Origin: a virus
DNA: 34,291 bases
IMG/VR virus record: IMGVR_UViG_3300049827_000201
Span: 1-34,291 of that record
Reading direction: 5' to 3' (one strand)
Shown: piece after piece, positions 24,760 to 31,394 of the stretch
How the letters are laid out: the number at the start of each line of letters is the position of its first letter
How positions within the stretch are numbered: the first letter of the stretch is position 1
Translations under genes and position numbers: made by a program
Notes under the pieces: model-generated
Database searches by the model: none
What the model was told of the DNA's origin: nothing
The model's input: only the letters and a program-made list of their open reading frames with translations

Positions 24760-26160
24760 TTATAATGTAAATTTAGGCGCGCGTGAAATTTGCATCGTTG
24801 AATTTGGTTTCGAAGGCGTGAAACGGTTTTGGAAACGTTTAAATTCGTCGCTAAATGCTTGTACAATGAGGTCCTTAGAACAATCGAGTTGGTGCCCTAC
24901 AGGCTCATAACTCACGCCTGTTTTAGGGTCTGTAATGCGTTTTTTTAAAGTCCCTCCGTCTTTGTCTTGCTTGACTTCGATATAATCGTTTATACTATCT
25001 TTGCAATGTTCGCCTATTATTATTTCGGCAAACGGTAATGTACCATCAAAAATTGCGTTTACAAAGTCGCCAACCTGCGCAACTGGTGGTGCGTATGAGC
25101 CGAATTTATCCGTTATTCTATACCCTGCATTTTTTAACTGTTGTGTGAAAATATCAAAGAAAGATTGTTTATTTTCGTCGATGTTATTTCGTGCTTTTGT
25201 CGAAACGTCTCCATACATGAAAACCGAACCGCTATAACCTATTGTTTGCAACCATTTCGCCACTTTCTCACCAGCTCTTTTCGCGGTATTGTCAGGATCT
25301 TTACAGGGTAGTTCGTGAACTTGTTTTATTTGCCAAATGTCATTGACTTTTTGAAGCTGCCAAATAGACACAGCAATATACGGAAACACGTTGCTATCTA
25401 TTGAGATGTGAAATGTTTGGTTAATGTCGTACTTAACTGGCTTAACGTGTTTTGCAAGTTCAAAGCCTTTGTAAAATTCGCCGCCCGTTTTTAGTTGGAT
25501 ATCCCACGAACCTTCTACGAATACAATATATTCATATTTAGGCAGCATTTTTAAGCTTTCTAAATATTCTTTTGGAATATATGGGTTATCAAAAATTCTA
25601 GCTGGTATGTATGCTACACTATCATATATAACCTCTTTTAGCCACCCATTTGTCGGATTGGCAGTCATTATTATTTTACTTGGGCAATTTGGCGAATGAA
25701 ACCATGAACCAGCCCTTTCTATTATTTTATTAAATGTTACTAATTGGATTTCGTTTGCTTCGTCTATAAAAGCCCCGTTTATTTCTAAGCCCCTGAATCT
25801 GTTTAACTCCTTATCTGTATCATAGCTTTCAGCTAAAAAAACAAAAACACTACCGTTTTTTAGCTTTACTGTCATATCGTTTTGATTAAACGACTCTACA
25901 TATTGATTAAATCCATTTTCTAATATTTCTCTGAATGAGACTAATAATGTTCTTTTTAAAACAGGCAAACTCTGTCTTACAAATATCCACCTACTGTTTG
26001 GATATTTAAAAGCTAACGTGAAAGCGTAAAGTATTAAAAAATAAGACTTACCTCCTCTTATACTGCCTCCGTAAAGTACAATATTATTATTCTCGCATGC
26101 CTGATATGCTTCTATTTGTTTTGGTGTAGGTTTTATGATTTTATAGCCGTGCGTATTCAA
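24760..26160 (-). CDS. terL: terminase large subunit
   Basis: The 466-residue enzyme has an ATPase and a nuclease half. Walker A is GGSIRGGKS (31-39), Walker B is FIDEA (131-135), and the coupling motif is TANP (167-170). In the nuclease domain Asp255 (HISIDSN), Asp318 (FMYGDVS) and an Asp in GHQLDCSKD are likely metal ligands. It packages DNA into the prohead, using the portal, guided by the small subunit. The start overlaps the 3' end of the homing endonuclease by 20 bases, so it is probably coupled to it. The first 600 bases look more AT-rich than the rest. That could reflect co-conversion with the neighbouring homing gene, a weak idea. Confidence 0.85.
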   Translation of the reverse strand: MNTHGYKIIKPTPKQIEAYQACENNNIVLYGGSIRGGKSYFLILYAFTLAFKYPNSRWIFVRQSLPVLKRTLLVSFREILENGFNQYVESFNQNDMTVKLKNGSVFVFLAESYDTDKELNRFRGLEINGAFIDEANEIQLVTFNKIIERAGSWFHSPNCPSKIIMTANPTNGWLKEVIYDSVAYIPARIFDNPYIPKEYLESLKMLPKYEYIVFVEGSWDIQLKTGGEFYKGFELAKHVKPVKYDINQTFHISIDSNVFPYIAVSIWQLQKVNDIWQIKQVHELPCKDPDNTAKRAGEKVAKWLQTIGYSGSVFMYGDVSTKARNNIDENKQSFFDIFTQQLKNAGYRITDKFGSYAPPVAQVGDFVNAIFDGTLPFAEIIIGEHCKDSINDYIEVKQDKDGGTLKKRITDPKTGVSYEPVGHQLDCSKDLIVQAFSDEFKRFQNRFTPSKPNSTMQISRAPKFTL

Positions 26161-26842
26161 ATGAATATCCTTTACTTTTTAATTGTAAACTTTTTAATAT
26201 ATTGCATATTGATTTTCTATCTATGTTCATTAGTTTTGAACATTCTCTTATTGAAAAATATATTTGCCCAGTCTCTTTACAAATTATACTTTTGGCGTAT
26301 TCCTTATGACCTAATTTTATATTTAGTTTTTGTTTATCTGTTAGTATAGCACCTAATCGTTTTTTATTACCCTTATTAGCTATACTTATTTTTTCTTTTG
26401 TTTCTTGTGATAATTTATTCCCAATGTTCTGAGTCTTTCGTATTGGTATCATTTTTTCTCTAAACTCATCACTCCATTTTATGCCTTCTCTATTTTTATT
26501 GCCATTCCCATATTTGTTACCAATTGCTTTTTTACTCATTTTTTCTTTTGTCTCTACGGAATGTAATCCACTATGCCCTCCTTGTTTTATATTTAACCCT
26601 TTTTTTACAGTATCATACTTTTCAATATAGTATATTTCTTTATCATTTAACTCATTTTGAGTACATTCTAATAACACAGAGAAAACGTGATTTTCAGCCC
26701 CATATTTAACTAAAGAATTATATATTTTGGGCTGGTCTTTGCATTTTAAATTTTTATATCTGCTAAACCTAGTTTCAATTTTTATACTTTGTCCTATATA
26801 GCTTTTACCTAAAGGATTATCTATTTTATATATCCCTATCAT
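26141..26842 (-). CDS. GIY-YIG homing endonuclease with NUMOD modules
   Basis: The 233-residue protein opens with a GIY-YIG nuclease domain: MIGIYKIDNPLGKSYIGQS (GIY at 3-5, YIG at 15-17), a following Arg (FSRYK), and YIEKYDTVKKGLNIKQGGHSG. Repeated NUMOD3-type units follow (VETKEKMSKKAIGNKYG, SQETKEKISIANKGN), then a C-terminal NUMOD1-like helix-turn-helix (CSKLMNIDRKSICNILK). It is a selfish, site-specific DNA cutter. It is inserted between small and large terminase with a 4-base overlap upstream and 20 bases downstream, so it keeps the operon intact. Its DNA is markedly AT-rich, unlike the flanking genes, indicating transfer. Confidence 0.8.
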   Translation of the reverse strand: MIGIYKIDNPLGKSYIGQSIKIETRFSRYKNLKCKDQPKIYNSLVKYGAENHVFSVLLECTQNELNDKEIYYIEKYDTVKKGLNIKQGGHSGLHSVETKEKMSKKAIGNKYGNGNKNREGIKWSDEFREKMIPIRKTQNIGNKLSQETKEKISIANKGNKKRLGAILTDKQKLNIKLGHKEYAKSIICKETGQIYFSIRECSKLMNIDRKSICNILKSLQLKSKGYSFEYARL

Positions 26843-27240
26843 TTTTCATCTAGTTTTCCGCTCCAATCAATAATAATAGGTGCAATTTTTTCGCCTTGAG
26901 TGGTAACATCAATATTCGTTGTTGATTTTCCGATAGCCCTATTTAGCATTTGTTCTAAAACATCGAAGCCTTTCCCTGATATTATCGCCTTACCAACTAT
27001 TCTTACTAATGATGGCTGTTGGTCGTCTGAAATCATTGATTGCAAAGTTGGTATATCTACATTTATAAGCCTCATGTAACAACTTTTGACATCATTATTA
27101 CTAGCTTCTTTAAAACCTAACAACTCTAACTCATTGTTTATCAATGAGATAGTTTTCCTTGGCGGGCCTTTACGATTAATATTTTGCGGATTTTGTTTAA
27201 ATCCGTTAGTTGCGGATTTGTATATGTCTTTTCTGGACAT
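26839..27240 (-). CDS. terminase small subunit-like protein
   Basis: The 133-residue protein starts SRKDIYKSATNGFKQNPQN and continues INRKGPPRKTISLINNELE, a basic N terminus with an NPQNxNRKGRP-like element of a small terminase family of Bacteroidota phages. A helical region LRQSM-like (LQSMISDDQQPSLVRIVGKA) and KGFDVLEQMLNRAIGKS follow. Small terminases bind packaging sites on DNA and hand them to the large subunit. The order (PLD nuclease, small subunit, large subunit) fits, and the homing endonuclease follows by an ATGA overlap. Confidence 0.65.
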   Translation of the reverse strand: MSRKDIYKSATNGFKQNPQNINRKGPPRKTISLINNELELLGFKEASNNDVKSCYMRLINVDIPTLQSMISDDQQPSLVRIVGKAIISGKGFDVLEQMLNRAIGKSTTNIDVTTQGEKIAPIIIDWSGKLDEK

Positions 27241-27270
27241 ATTTTAAAAATATTAAATTGTTATAAATTG

Positions 27271-27372
27271 TTAAAAAGGAGCTGGTTTACTTGATTTTCT
27301 AAGCTCTCTTGGAATTTTAGTTTTTACTGAGCTACTTCCTCCCGAACTACCCCCACCTGCTGTTGAAGCCAT
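27271..27372 (-). CDS. 33-residue Gly/Ser-rich peptide gene
   Basis: A 33-codon reading frame, MASTAGGGSSGGSSSVKTK followed by IPRELRKSSKPAPF, begins 4 bases after the PLD-like gene ends and stops 30 bases before the small terminase start. It has a flexible Gly/Ser N terminus and a basic C terminus. The precise fit in the operon suggests a translated gene. Small peptides at this location are seen in other Bacteroidota phages. No function is assigned. Confidence 0.4.
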   Translation of the reverse strand: MASTAGGGSSGGSSSVKTKIPRELRKSSKPAPF

Positions 27373-27375
27373 AAT

Positions 27376-27876
27376 TTAAGTTTTTAGTGATTGGTAAAAC
27401 TTGTAATTAAAATCGTAAAGATACTCATTTTCTTGAATTATTATCTGTTCTATTGATTGTGAACTACGTAGGTTAGCTGAACCGTGAATAGTTACTTTAC
27501 CTCCCCCTACTGTTTTTATTAAAACAAGTTTTGCATGAACCCTGCCTGTATGCAATTCTATTTTGCCTCTATTATTTTTTAAAGCCGTTTTTAAAAACTC
27601 AACAGCTTTTGGAGAATGTTTTTTATCCATTGCGATAGTATATTCGCTTAAAAAAAGATTCATTTTTTTTACCCACCCTTTTTCTACTAATGCAACAAGT
27701 AACCCATATACTTCAAGATTTCCAGCTAATGAAATTATTGATAGTTCTTGAACATCTAAGTTATTCTCCTGAATAAAAGCTCCTATAAAATCTCCAAAGA
27801 TAAACTTACCTGTTAAATTGACATATATTGTTTCGCCTTTTTTCACGTCAATTGCTTGGGCTAAGGTTATGGGCAT
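27376..27876 (-). CDS. PLD-like (phospholipase D superfamily) nuclease-like protein
   Basis: The 166-residue protein has one HKD-type motif. HAKLVLIKTVGGG (His114, Lys116) is followed by VTIHGSANLRSS (Gly132, Ser133, Asn135), the form HxK...GSxN of the PLD superfamily. The first half is a mixed domain with ELSIISLAGNLEVYGLLVAL. A protein with a single HKD motif usually works as a dimer, for example in nucleases. It is next to terminase genes, as in other Bacteroidota phages, so it may process DNA in packaging. Its upstream neighbour overlaps it by 29 bases. The third-ligand Asp of classical HKD is not obvious. Confidence 0.65.
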   Translation of the reverse strand: MPITLAQAIDVKKGETIYVNLTGKFIFGDFIGAFIQENNLDVQELSIISLAGNLEVYGLLVALVEKGWVKKMNLFLSEYTIAMDKKHSPKAVEFLKTALKNNRGKIELHTGRVHAKLVLIKTVGGGKVTIHGSANLRSSQSIEQIIIQENEYLYDFNYKFYQSLKT

Positions 27877-28012
27877 TTGAATATGCTACTTCATAAGTGG
27901 TAATTTTATTGTTTTGAAGTTTTATAAAATCGTCTGGAATACCATCACCGAAATTATGTTCTGGTAAAAACTCTGAAGAAGTATTGAATGTGATCTCTTC
28001 ATTATCCCACAT
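27848..28012 (-). CDS. 54-residue hypothetical protein
   Basis: A 54-codon frame starts MWDNEEITFNTSSEFLPEHNF and is acidic and Asn/Phe-rich. It contains DGIPDDFIKLQNNKITTYEV. Its stop lies 29 bases inside the PLD-like gene, and its start lies 11 bases inside the preceding 46-residue gene, so it is chained to both. No known family. The overlaps and clean codons support it as a gene. Confidence 0.4.
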   Translation of the reverse strand: MWDNEEITFNTSSEFLPEHNFGDGIPDDFIKLQNNKITTYEVAYSNAHNLSPSN

Positions 28013-28142
28013 ATATACAATTTTTTAAGTTACTTACTTGTTCTTCGAATTTCGAAATAGCATTAACCATGTTATCTCCGAAACCACTTTTAACAGCTAA
28101 TACTAAGTTTGTGTAAGCGATATTTATTTTTGTTGTTTTCAT
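28002..28142 (-). CDS. 46-residue hypothetical protein, first gene of the late operon
   Basis: A 46-codon frame, MKTTKINIAYTNLVLAVKSG, then FGDNMVNAISKFEEQVSNLK, is helical and basic. It lies just after a strong promoter (-7 box at 28171-28178) and is the first gene after the shared operator block, so it probably opens the packaging and head operon. It overlaps the next gene by 11 bases. The function is unknown. Confidence 0.45.
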   Translation of the reverse strand: MKTTKINIAYTNLVLAVKSGFGDNMVNAISKFEEQVSNLKNCIYVG

Positions 28143-28170
28143 GTGTCGTATGTTTTTAATTAATTATACC

Positions 28171-28202
28171 CAAAGATACACTAACCTATAACGACTTACA
28201 AA
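28171..28202 (-). promoter_or_regulatory. Bacteroidota-type promoter for the packaging/late operon
   Basis: On the minus strand TTTG (28199-28202) and TATCTTTG (28171-28178) are separated by 20 bases, a perfect fit to the Bacteroidota -33/-7 pattern. The first downstream ATG is at 28142. The -33 box and upstream region lie within the 38-bp repeated operator shared with the promoter at 32.76 kb. Confidence 0.65.
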
Positions 28203-28235
28203 TCGTTCGTCAAAGAAAAACGTATATTCGTCAAA
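28198..28235 (-). repeat. 38-bp operator-like repeat, copy A
   Basis: A 38-bp block identical to 32781-32818 at 36 of 38 positions. On the minus strand it contains TTTGACGAA twice, with starts 21 bp apart, and a following ATTTG that is the -33 box of the promoter. The two TTTGACGAA boxes, about two helical turns apart, are a plausible binding site for a dimeric or tandem activator. The last five bases fall in the stop region of the upstream 70-residue gene. Confidence 0.65.
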
Positions 28236-28443
28236 TATATCGTTTTCTATGCAAATAATCTTTAATAGACTGAATGCCTTTTTCTTTGGTAGCGCACCAA
28301 AAGACTGTATTGAATGGGTCATCTGGCACTTTGTAAGGTTTAAGTCCTTTGCGAGGTTTTACAGATTTTAGAACTTTTAGGGCTTTGTTTTGTTCTATCT
28401 CTTTTTGTTGTACGTCGTAAACTGATGAGGCGGCTGTTTTCAT
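28231..28443 (-). CDS. 70-residue hypothetical protein
   Basis: Reading from the ATG at 28443 the product is 70 residues (MKTAASSVYDVQQKEIEQNK), basic, with a KPRKGLKPYKVPDDPFNTVFW turn and a helical end. A 14-residue N-terminal extension to 28485 is open but overlaps the previous 33-residue membrane peptide. The ATG at 28443 shares ATGA with that gene's stop, so I prefer it. No family is recognised. The late promoter lies within its downstream end. Confidence 0.45.
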   Translation of the reverse strand: MKTAASSVYDVQQKEIEQNKALKVLKSVKPRKGLKPYKVPDDPFNTVFWCATKEKGIQSIKDYLHRKRYI

Positions 28444-28541
28444 ATGGATATAAGGAATAGAATGAATAATGCGAGTAGTAGCCAAGCGACTAGCTCGTTA
28501 AATCTGTTATCGTTGTTTTCTTTTAGTATTGTTGTGTTCAT
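28440..28541 (-). CDS. 33-residue single-pass membrane peptide
   Basis: A 33-codon frame, MNTTILKENNDNRFNELVAW, then LLLALFILFLISI, is a short polar head with one strong C-terminal hydrophobic segment. It starts with a 4-base overlap with the DUF4406 gene stop and ends in an ATGA overlap with the next gene. This exact chaining on both sides supports it. It may be a small membrane modulator. Confidence 0.45.
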   Translation of the reverse strand: MNTTILKENNDNRFNELVAWLLLALFILFLISI

Positions 28542-28828
28542 TCGTAATAAATTATTATTCCTGTTTCTTTTGCTATTGCGTGTTCTATGCGAGCGCCTCG
28601 CGAATCGCGCCAATCGTTCAACATGAGTATAGCTTCGCAGTTGAAAAGTTCTTTAATATCGCGGCACATGTGTTGCTTCCACGTCAAAGATACGTCATAT
28701 CCTTCAATTTTCAAAGGGTTAATAGGTTCGTGTCCGCTAGCTATTATTGTTTTTTCGGCTAGGTTGAACTTAGTCATTACGTCGTTAATTGGCAGCCCTG
28801 ATATGCGCCCTGATATGTAAGTCTTCAT
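28538..28828 (-). CDS. DUF4406 protein (nucleoside deoxyribosyltransferase-like)
   Basis: The 96-residue protein begins MKTYISGRISGLPINDVM, followed by ASGHEPINPLKIEG, KQHMCRDIKELFNCEAILML and NDWRDSRGARIEHAIAKETG. This is the DUF4406 pattern: Y.SG.ISG, P.NP, a D...L...CD.I.ML..W..S.GA..E...A elements, in the nucleoside 2-deoxyribosyltransferase-like fold. In phages it is thought to act on nucleotides, but no substrate is known. The gene overlaps both neighbours. Confidence 0.75.
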   Translation of the reverse strand: MKTYISGRISGLPINDVMTKFNLAEKTIIASGHEPINPLKIEGYDVSLTWKQHMCRDIKELFNCEAILMLNDWRDSRGARIEHAIAKETGIIIYYE

Positions 28829-28997
28829 AAAAATATGGGTGTTTAAATAAGTAAATTGTATCGTTTTTGTATTTGCCTACAATTAAATCAAAGATAAGTG
28901 TATCGTCGACTACTGTACGCTCGATAACTAAGTCGTATATGTTATCGTTGTGAATAGCACAGGAAGTAAATAGTGATAGTAGTAGTAATAGTTTCAT
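28785..28997 (-). CDS. small putative lipoprotein
   Basis: The 70-residue protein starts MKLLLLLSLFTSCAIHN, a short hydrophobic core ending in a lipobox-like LFTSC (Cys13), so it is probably exported and acylated at Cys13. The rest is beta-rich (LVIERTVVDDTLIFDLIVGK). It overlaps the DUF4406 gene by 44 bases and the next upstream gene by 4 (ATGA). Phage lipoproteins are often superinfection-exclusion factors, but this is only a guess here. Confidence 0.5.
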   Translation of the reverse strand: MKLLLLLSLFTSCAIHNDNIYDLVIERTVVDDTLIFDLIVGKYKNDTIYLFKHPYFYEDLHIRAHIRAAN

Positions 28998-29230
28998 TGA
29001 TTGTCGATTACGAATTTTACGTTAAAAATTTCAACTATATTACGAAAATTTTTAACTCCATTATAGCTAAGGTTATTTTCTTTGGCGTAGTCTGGTATAG
29101 TTTTTAAGTTAAGATAAGACCCTGTTAGTTCAATTAATTGAACTAATGATTCGTTACTCCATTGCCCTTTTTGAATAGATATGTGTAGTTTTTCTATTGC
29201 TAATTGTTGATATTCAGACATTTTACTCAT
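28994..29230 (-). CDS. small HTH-like protein
   Basis: The 78-residue protein (MSKMSEYQQLAIEKLHISIQK) has a likely helix-turn-helix in LKTIPDYAKENNLSYNGVKNF, where IPDYAKENNLSYNGVK resembles the excisionase-like or small phage HTH pattern. It ends FNVKFVIDNQ. An alternative start at Met4 is possible. It overlaps the lipoprotein gene by 4 bases. It could bind DNA, but a partner or target is not visible. Confidence 0.45.
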   Translation of the reverse strand: MSKMSEYQQLAIEKLHISIQKGQWSNESLVQLIELTGSYLNLKTIPDYAKENNLSYNGVKNFRNIVEIFNVKFVIDNQ

Positions 29231-29263
29231 AGTACAATTAATTGAATGGTGTATATTCAGTTG

Positions 29264-30274
29264 TTATGCACCACTTAAAGAAGCCTCGTGCATATTTATA
29301 GCTTTGAAAATTTCAAAAGCAACCTGGGGTACAATCGCATTTCCTAAAGCCTTAATTCTGTCCACCCAATCGGAAAGCCCATCATCTCCTCTACAAAGCG
29401 TGGGTTCAACTTGTGGTTCTCCTGTTTGAAAATAGTGGTTACGGAAGTTTGGTGCTGACAACCCCCAGCGTTCTTGCTGTCTCCTACGTTCGGGGTCGGT
29501 AACATTCCATTCTTTGCATAATTCGTCAATCCCCATTGTTTGCTCTTGTCGCTCCGTCTGTCCGAGCAGTCCGGCGTTGGCAATAGTCCGTAAAACATTA
29601 TTCCGTCCATTATGCTGTTCGGTCTGTTCTCTCCATTCTTGCGGCTCATCATTGTTGTTGCTCCAGCTTCCAAAAGTCCGTTCACTCGTTCGGGGTGGTC
29701 TCTTTGTACACTTGTTGGAGTAGGCAATAAACCAAACTCTTTCTCTCCTATGTGGCGCACCAACGGCACAAGCTGGAAGTATAACCGGTTGTACTTCGTA
29801 CCCTTCATTTTCCAAGTCAGCTTGCACCTCGTTGAATACCATTCCCCCGTTCCAATTAACAATCCCATAAACGTTTTCCCCCACAACGTAGCGCGGGGCA
29901 ACCTCCCGAATTGTTCTAAGCATTTGGGGCCATAGGTGGCGTGGGTCTTCTTTACCTTTTCTACTTCCAGCGAGGCTGTATGGTTGGCATGGGAATCCAC
30001 CGGAAATAACATCAATTGTGTTTGCATATTCAGTACCATCAAAGTTTTTAATATCAGTGTAGCATTTAGAGTTTGGAAAATGTTGTTTAACAACCTTATT
30101 ACACCATTCGTTTATTTCTACGTGAGCGATATTTTGCCACCCAGCCCAATTTGCAGCTAATTGAAAACCTCCAATACCGTTGAATAAAGCCAAATGAGTA
30201 AGCGGTGCATAACATCGGTTCATACCCAATTGGGGTTTAAGTGGTTCGGCAAGGTTCGTTTCTCGTTCTGTCAT
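29264..30274 (-). CDS. dcm: DNA (cytosine-5) methyltransferase
   Basis: The 336-residue enzyme has the C5-methyltransferase motifs: motif I FNGIGGFQLAANWAG (31-45), motif IV GGFPCQPYS (92-100) with catalytic Cys96, motif VI ENV (133-135), motif VIII RRERVWFIA (176-184), and motif X ALGNAIVPQ near residue 310. It methylates cytosine in DNA, most likely protecting phage DNA from host restriction. The stretch between motifs VIII and X is the variable target recognition part. Met18 is a possible alternative start. A second frame, 29344-30093, is open inside it. It is followed by an 88-residue gene and inverted repeats that resemble a cassette. Confidence 0.85.
   Translation of the reverse strand: MTERETNLAEPLKPQLGMNRCYAPLTHLALFNGIGGFQLAANWAGWQNIAHVEINEWCNKVVKQHFPNSKCYTDIKNFDGTEYANTIDVISGGFPCQPYSLAGSRKGKEDPRHLWPQMLRTIREVAPRYVVGENVYGIVNWNGGMVFNEVQADLENEGYEVQPVILPACAVGAPHRRERVWFIAYSNKCTKRPPRTSERTFGSWSNNNDEPQEWREQTEQHNGRNNVLRTIANAGLLGQTERQEQTMGIDELCKEWNVTDPERRRQQERWGLSAPNFRNHYFQTGEPQVEPTLCRGDDGLSDWVDRIKALGNAIVPQVAFEIFKAINMHEASLSGA
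29344..30093 (-). CDS. overlapping reading frame inside dcm, LPTP-repeat protein
   Basis: A 249-codon stop-free frame lies wholly inside dcm, shifted +1. The product has three LPTP motifs (residues 123-126, 171-174, 198-201), RATLWGKTFMGLLIGTGEWY, CKLTWKMKGTKYNRLYFQLV, and a conserved end HKLNPRFVEEMMGFPIGWTE. I recall proteins with this LPTP and LNPxFVExMMGFPxxWT pattern encoded beside or inside phage dcm genes. I think both frames are real, with the conserved part starting near residue 50, so the true start is uncertain. The function is unknown; it could be a methyltransferase accessory subunit. If untranslated, the conserved look would need another explanation. Confidence 0.45.
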   Translation of the reverse strand: MLNNIFQTLNATLILKTLMVLNMQTQLMLFPVDSHANHTASLEVEKVKKTHATYGPKCLEQFGRLPRATLWGKTFMGLLIGTGEWYSTRCKLTWKMKGTKYNRLYFQLVPLVRHIGEKEFGLLPTPTSVQRDHPERVNGLLEAGATTMMSRKNGENRPNSIMDGIMFYGLLPTPDCSDRRSDKSKQWGLTNYAKNGMLPTPNVGDSKNAGGCQHQTSVTTIFKQENHKLNPRFVEEMMGFPIGWTELRL

Positions 30275-30331
30275 TGGTTATAGTTTGATAATTTTGTACT
30301 TCGTAATCCCCAACTGGGCATAACCGTGAGC

Positions 30332-30651
30332 GTTAGCAGTAATTTAATTACCCCCGCTCAAACTAAACTGCAATTGTTCTTTACACTCGCTCGACCTATC
30401 TTTTACCGAATTGAAAATTTTGGTAGCGGTTTCCATATCTCCGCACACTAAATTAAACGGTAAGTCAAAACAATGCCATTTACCTTTTGCAATATTACTC
30501 GCTTCCGATTGGTGCGTTTTATTCATAAACTCTCTGATTTCTTCTGGAAATTCAATTCCTAACCTTTTTTCAATCTGACTTACAGACTGGTTTCCTAACA
30601 TAATACTCATATACTTTATTTTTAAATGATTAATAAAAAACTACTGCTAAC
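30332..30651. repeat. inverted GTTAGCAGTA / TACTGCTAAC pair flanking an 88-residue gene
   Basis: GTTAGCAGTA at 30332-30341 is the exact inverse of TACTGCTAAC at 30642-30651. The pair encloses the 88-residue gene. The left copy lies just outside the dcm start. Such boundaries fit a cassette inserted as a unit, but 10-bp inverses could also be chance. The right copy is the start of a larger inverted repeat. Confidence 0.4.
30344..30610 (-). CDS. 88-residue conserved hypothetical protein
   Basis: The 88-residue protein (MSIMLGNQSVSQIEKRLGIE) has FPEEIREFMNKTHQSEAS and KGKWHCFDLPFNLVCGDMETA. I recall closely similar proteins in Bacteroidota genomes with the same EFMNKTHQ and KWHCFD elements, but no function. 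Cys residues at 48 and 57 with His make metal binding possible. It lies 69 bases from dcm and between inverted GTTAGCAGTA repeats, suggesting it travels with dcm as a cassette. Met4 is an alternative start. Confidence 0.6.
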   Translation of the reverse strand: MSIMLGNQSVSQIEKRLGIEFPEEIREFMNKTHQSEASNIAKGKWHCFDLPFNLVCGDMETATKIFNSVKDRSSECKEQLQFSLSGGN

Positions 30652-30733
30652 ACCGTGTATAAGCAATGGCACATAAACAGTGTGCTAATTTGAAAGTGAG
30701 TACAAGTGCCACTTCTCATACACAAAACGTTAT
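30647..30733. repeat. imperfect inverted repeat element 1
   Basis: The left arm CTAACACCGTGTATAAGCAA continues to TGGCAC (30647-30672). The right arm GTGCCACTTCTCATACACAA continues to AACGTTAT (30706-30733) and is its imperfect inverse. A 33-base loop separates them. It could form a long hairpin. The form, with GTGTATAAG and GGCAC ends, resembles dispersed intergenic elements of Bacteroidota. Confidence 0.55.
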
Positions 30734-30838
30734 ATACAAGTAGCGGCACGTTGGTTAGCTCATTTCCAACCTCTGAGTTTATTCGGGAGTTCTCTCTCCT
30801 TGATAGGCATTGTAGAGTGCCACCACCTGATATATAAC
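30729..30838. repeat. imperfect inverted repeat element 2
   Basis: The left arm GTTATATACAAGTAGCGGCA, ending C at 30749, pairs with the right arm GTGCCACCACCTGATATATA, ending AC at 30838, with a 67-base loop (30750-30816). It shares five bases with element 1, so the two are tandem. A fragment like a third left arm, AACATTGTGTATAAG, follows at 30836. Two adjacent copies suggest a repeat array. Confidence 0.55.
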
Positions 30839-30957
30839 ATTGTGTATAAGAAATATGGGTTTATACCATCCTACTTTATTTCTTCGAGTTAAATATAGGT
30901 ATTTGCTCACCCTATATAAATGCTTTTACACTCCCCTCTTCTCATACAAAAGTACTG

Positions 30958-31185
30958 TTATCGTTCAGTTTTCAAAGACAGCCAGTAAGTATATTCGGTT
31001 ACTAATTGATTAAGGTCGCTTTCGGAATCAACATACATCGTAAATCCGTTATAATCTATCGTAGTACCTATTATCCCATATTCTTTACAAAATTCGATAC
31101 AAGCGTTAATAGCCTGTGTTGGGGTTGCTCCTTTTTTTGGGACTAAGTCTATTTCTTGTTTTTCTGCAATTTCAATGTAATTCAT
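30958..31185 (-). CDS. 75-residue hypothetical protein
   Basis: The 75-residue protein starts MNYIEIAEKQEIDLVPKKGA and has a helical middle (TPTQAINACIEFCKEYGIIG) and a C-terminal strand-helix region (FTMYVDSESDLNQLVTEYTY). No family is recognised. It is in the leftward accessory cluster, 11 bases after the 65-residue gene, and its own end is in the repeat-rich gap. It is small and acidic. Confidence 0.45.
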   Translation of the reverse strand: MNYIEIAEKQEIDLVPKKGATPTQAINACIEFCKEYGIIGTTIDYNGFTMYVDSESDLNQLVTEYTYWLSLKTER

Positions 31186-31196
31186 AATTATTTGAT

Positions 31197-31394
31197 TTAA
31201 TGATAATCCTGACAGTCGTATATTACTTTTATCTTTTCAAAGATGACATTACCTGTTAGTAACATATTTTCGGCGCGCTTTAGCTTAATTTTAGCCTCTA
31301 GTTCGCCGTACCCTCGCTTTTTTAGGTTGGTAATTTTTTGCTCTGTCGTCAATGACTTCGATATTGCGATCAACTCTTTGTGTAAATTTTCCAT
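31197..31394 (-). CDS. 65-residue basic helical protein
   Basis: The 65-residue protein is highly charged and helical: MENLHKELIAISKSLTTEQK, then LKKRGYGELEAKIKLKRAEN. No family is recognised. It overlaps the membrane peptide gene upstream by 104 bases in another frame, an unusually long overlap. The start could be later. The clean charge pattern supports it, but both frames should be tested. Confidence 0.4.
   Translation of the reverse strand: MENLHKELIAISKSLTTEQKITNLKKRGYGELEAKIKLKRAENMLLTGNVIFEKIKVIYDCQDYH

Larger units (their letters stand above)
30611..30957. other. non-coding stretch with tandem inverted repeats
   Basis: This 347-base gap has no convincing gene. It contains two inverted repeats described separately, and repeats of the form AACnnTGTGTATAAG (near 30650 and 30836). 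A promoter-like TACTTTTG on the minus strand (30947-30954) has a TTTG 18 bases upstream. It could give a long leader for the 88-residue gene, with weak support. Its composition resembles intergenic repeats of Bacteroidota chromosomes rather than phage DNA. Confidence 0.5.

Noticed and set aside
29612-29935. 107-codon plus-strand frame opposite dcm
   Set aside because: It has no conserved pattern, unlike the same-strand alternate frame at 29344-30093, and no promoter.
30611-30957. Possible integron attC site
   Set aside because: The inverted repeats lack the core RYYYAAC and GTTRRRY boxes at proper spacing, and no integrase gene is visible. I list them as inverted repeats only.
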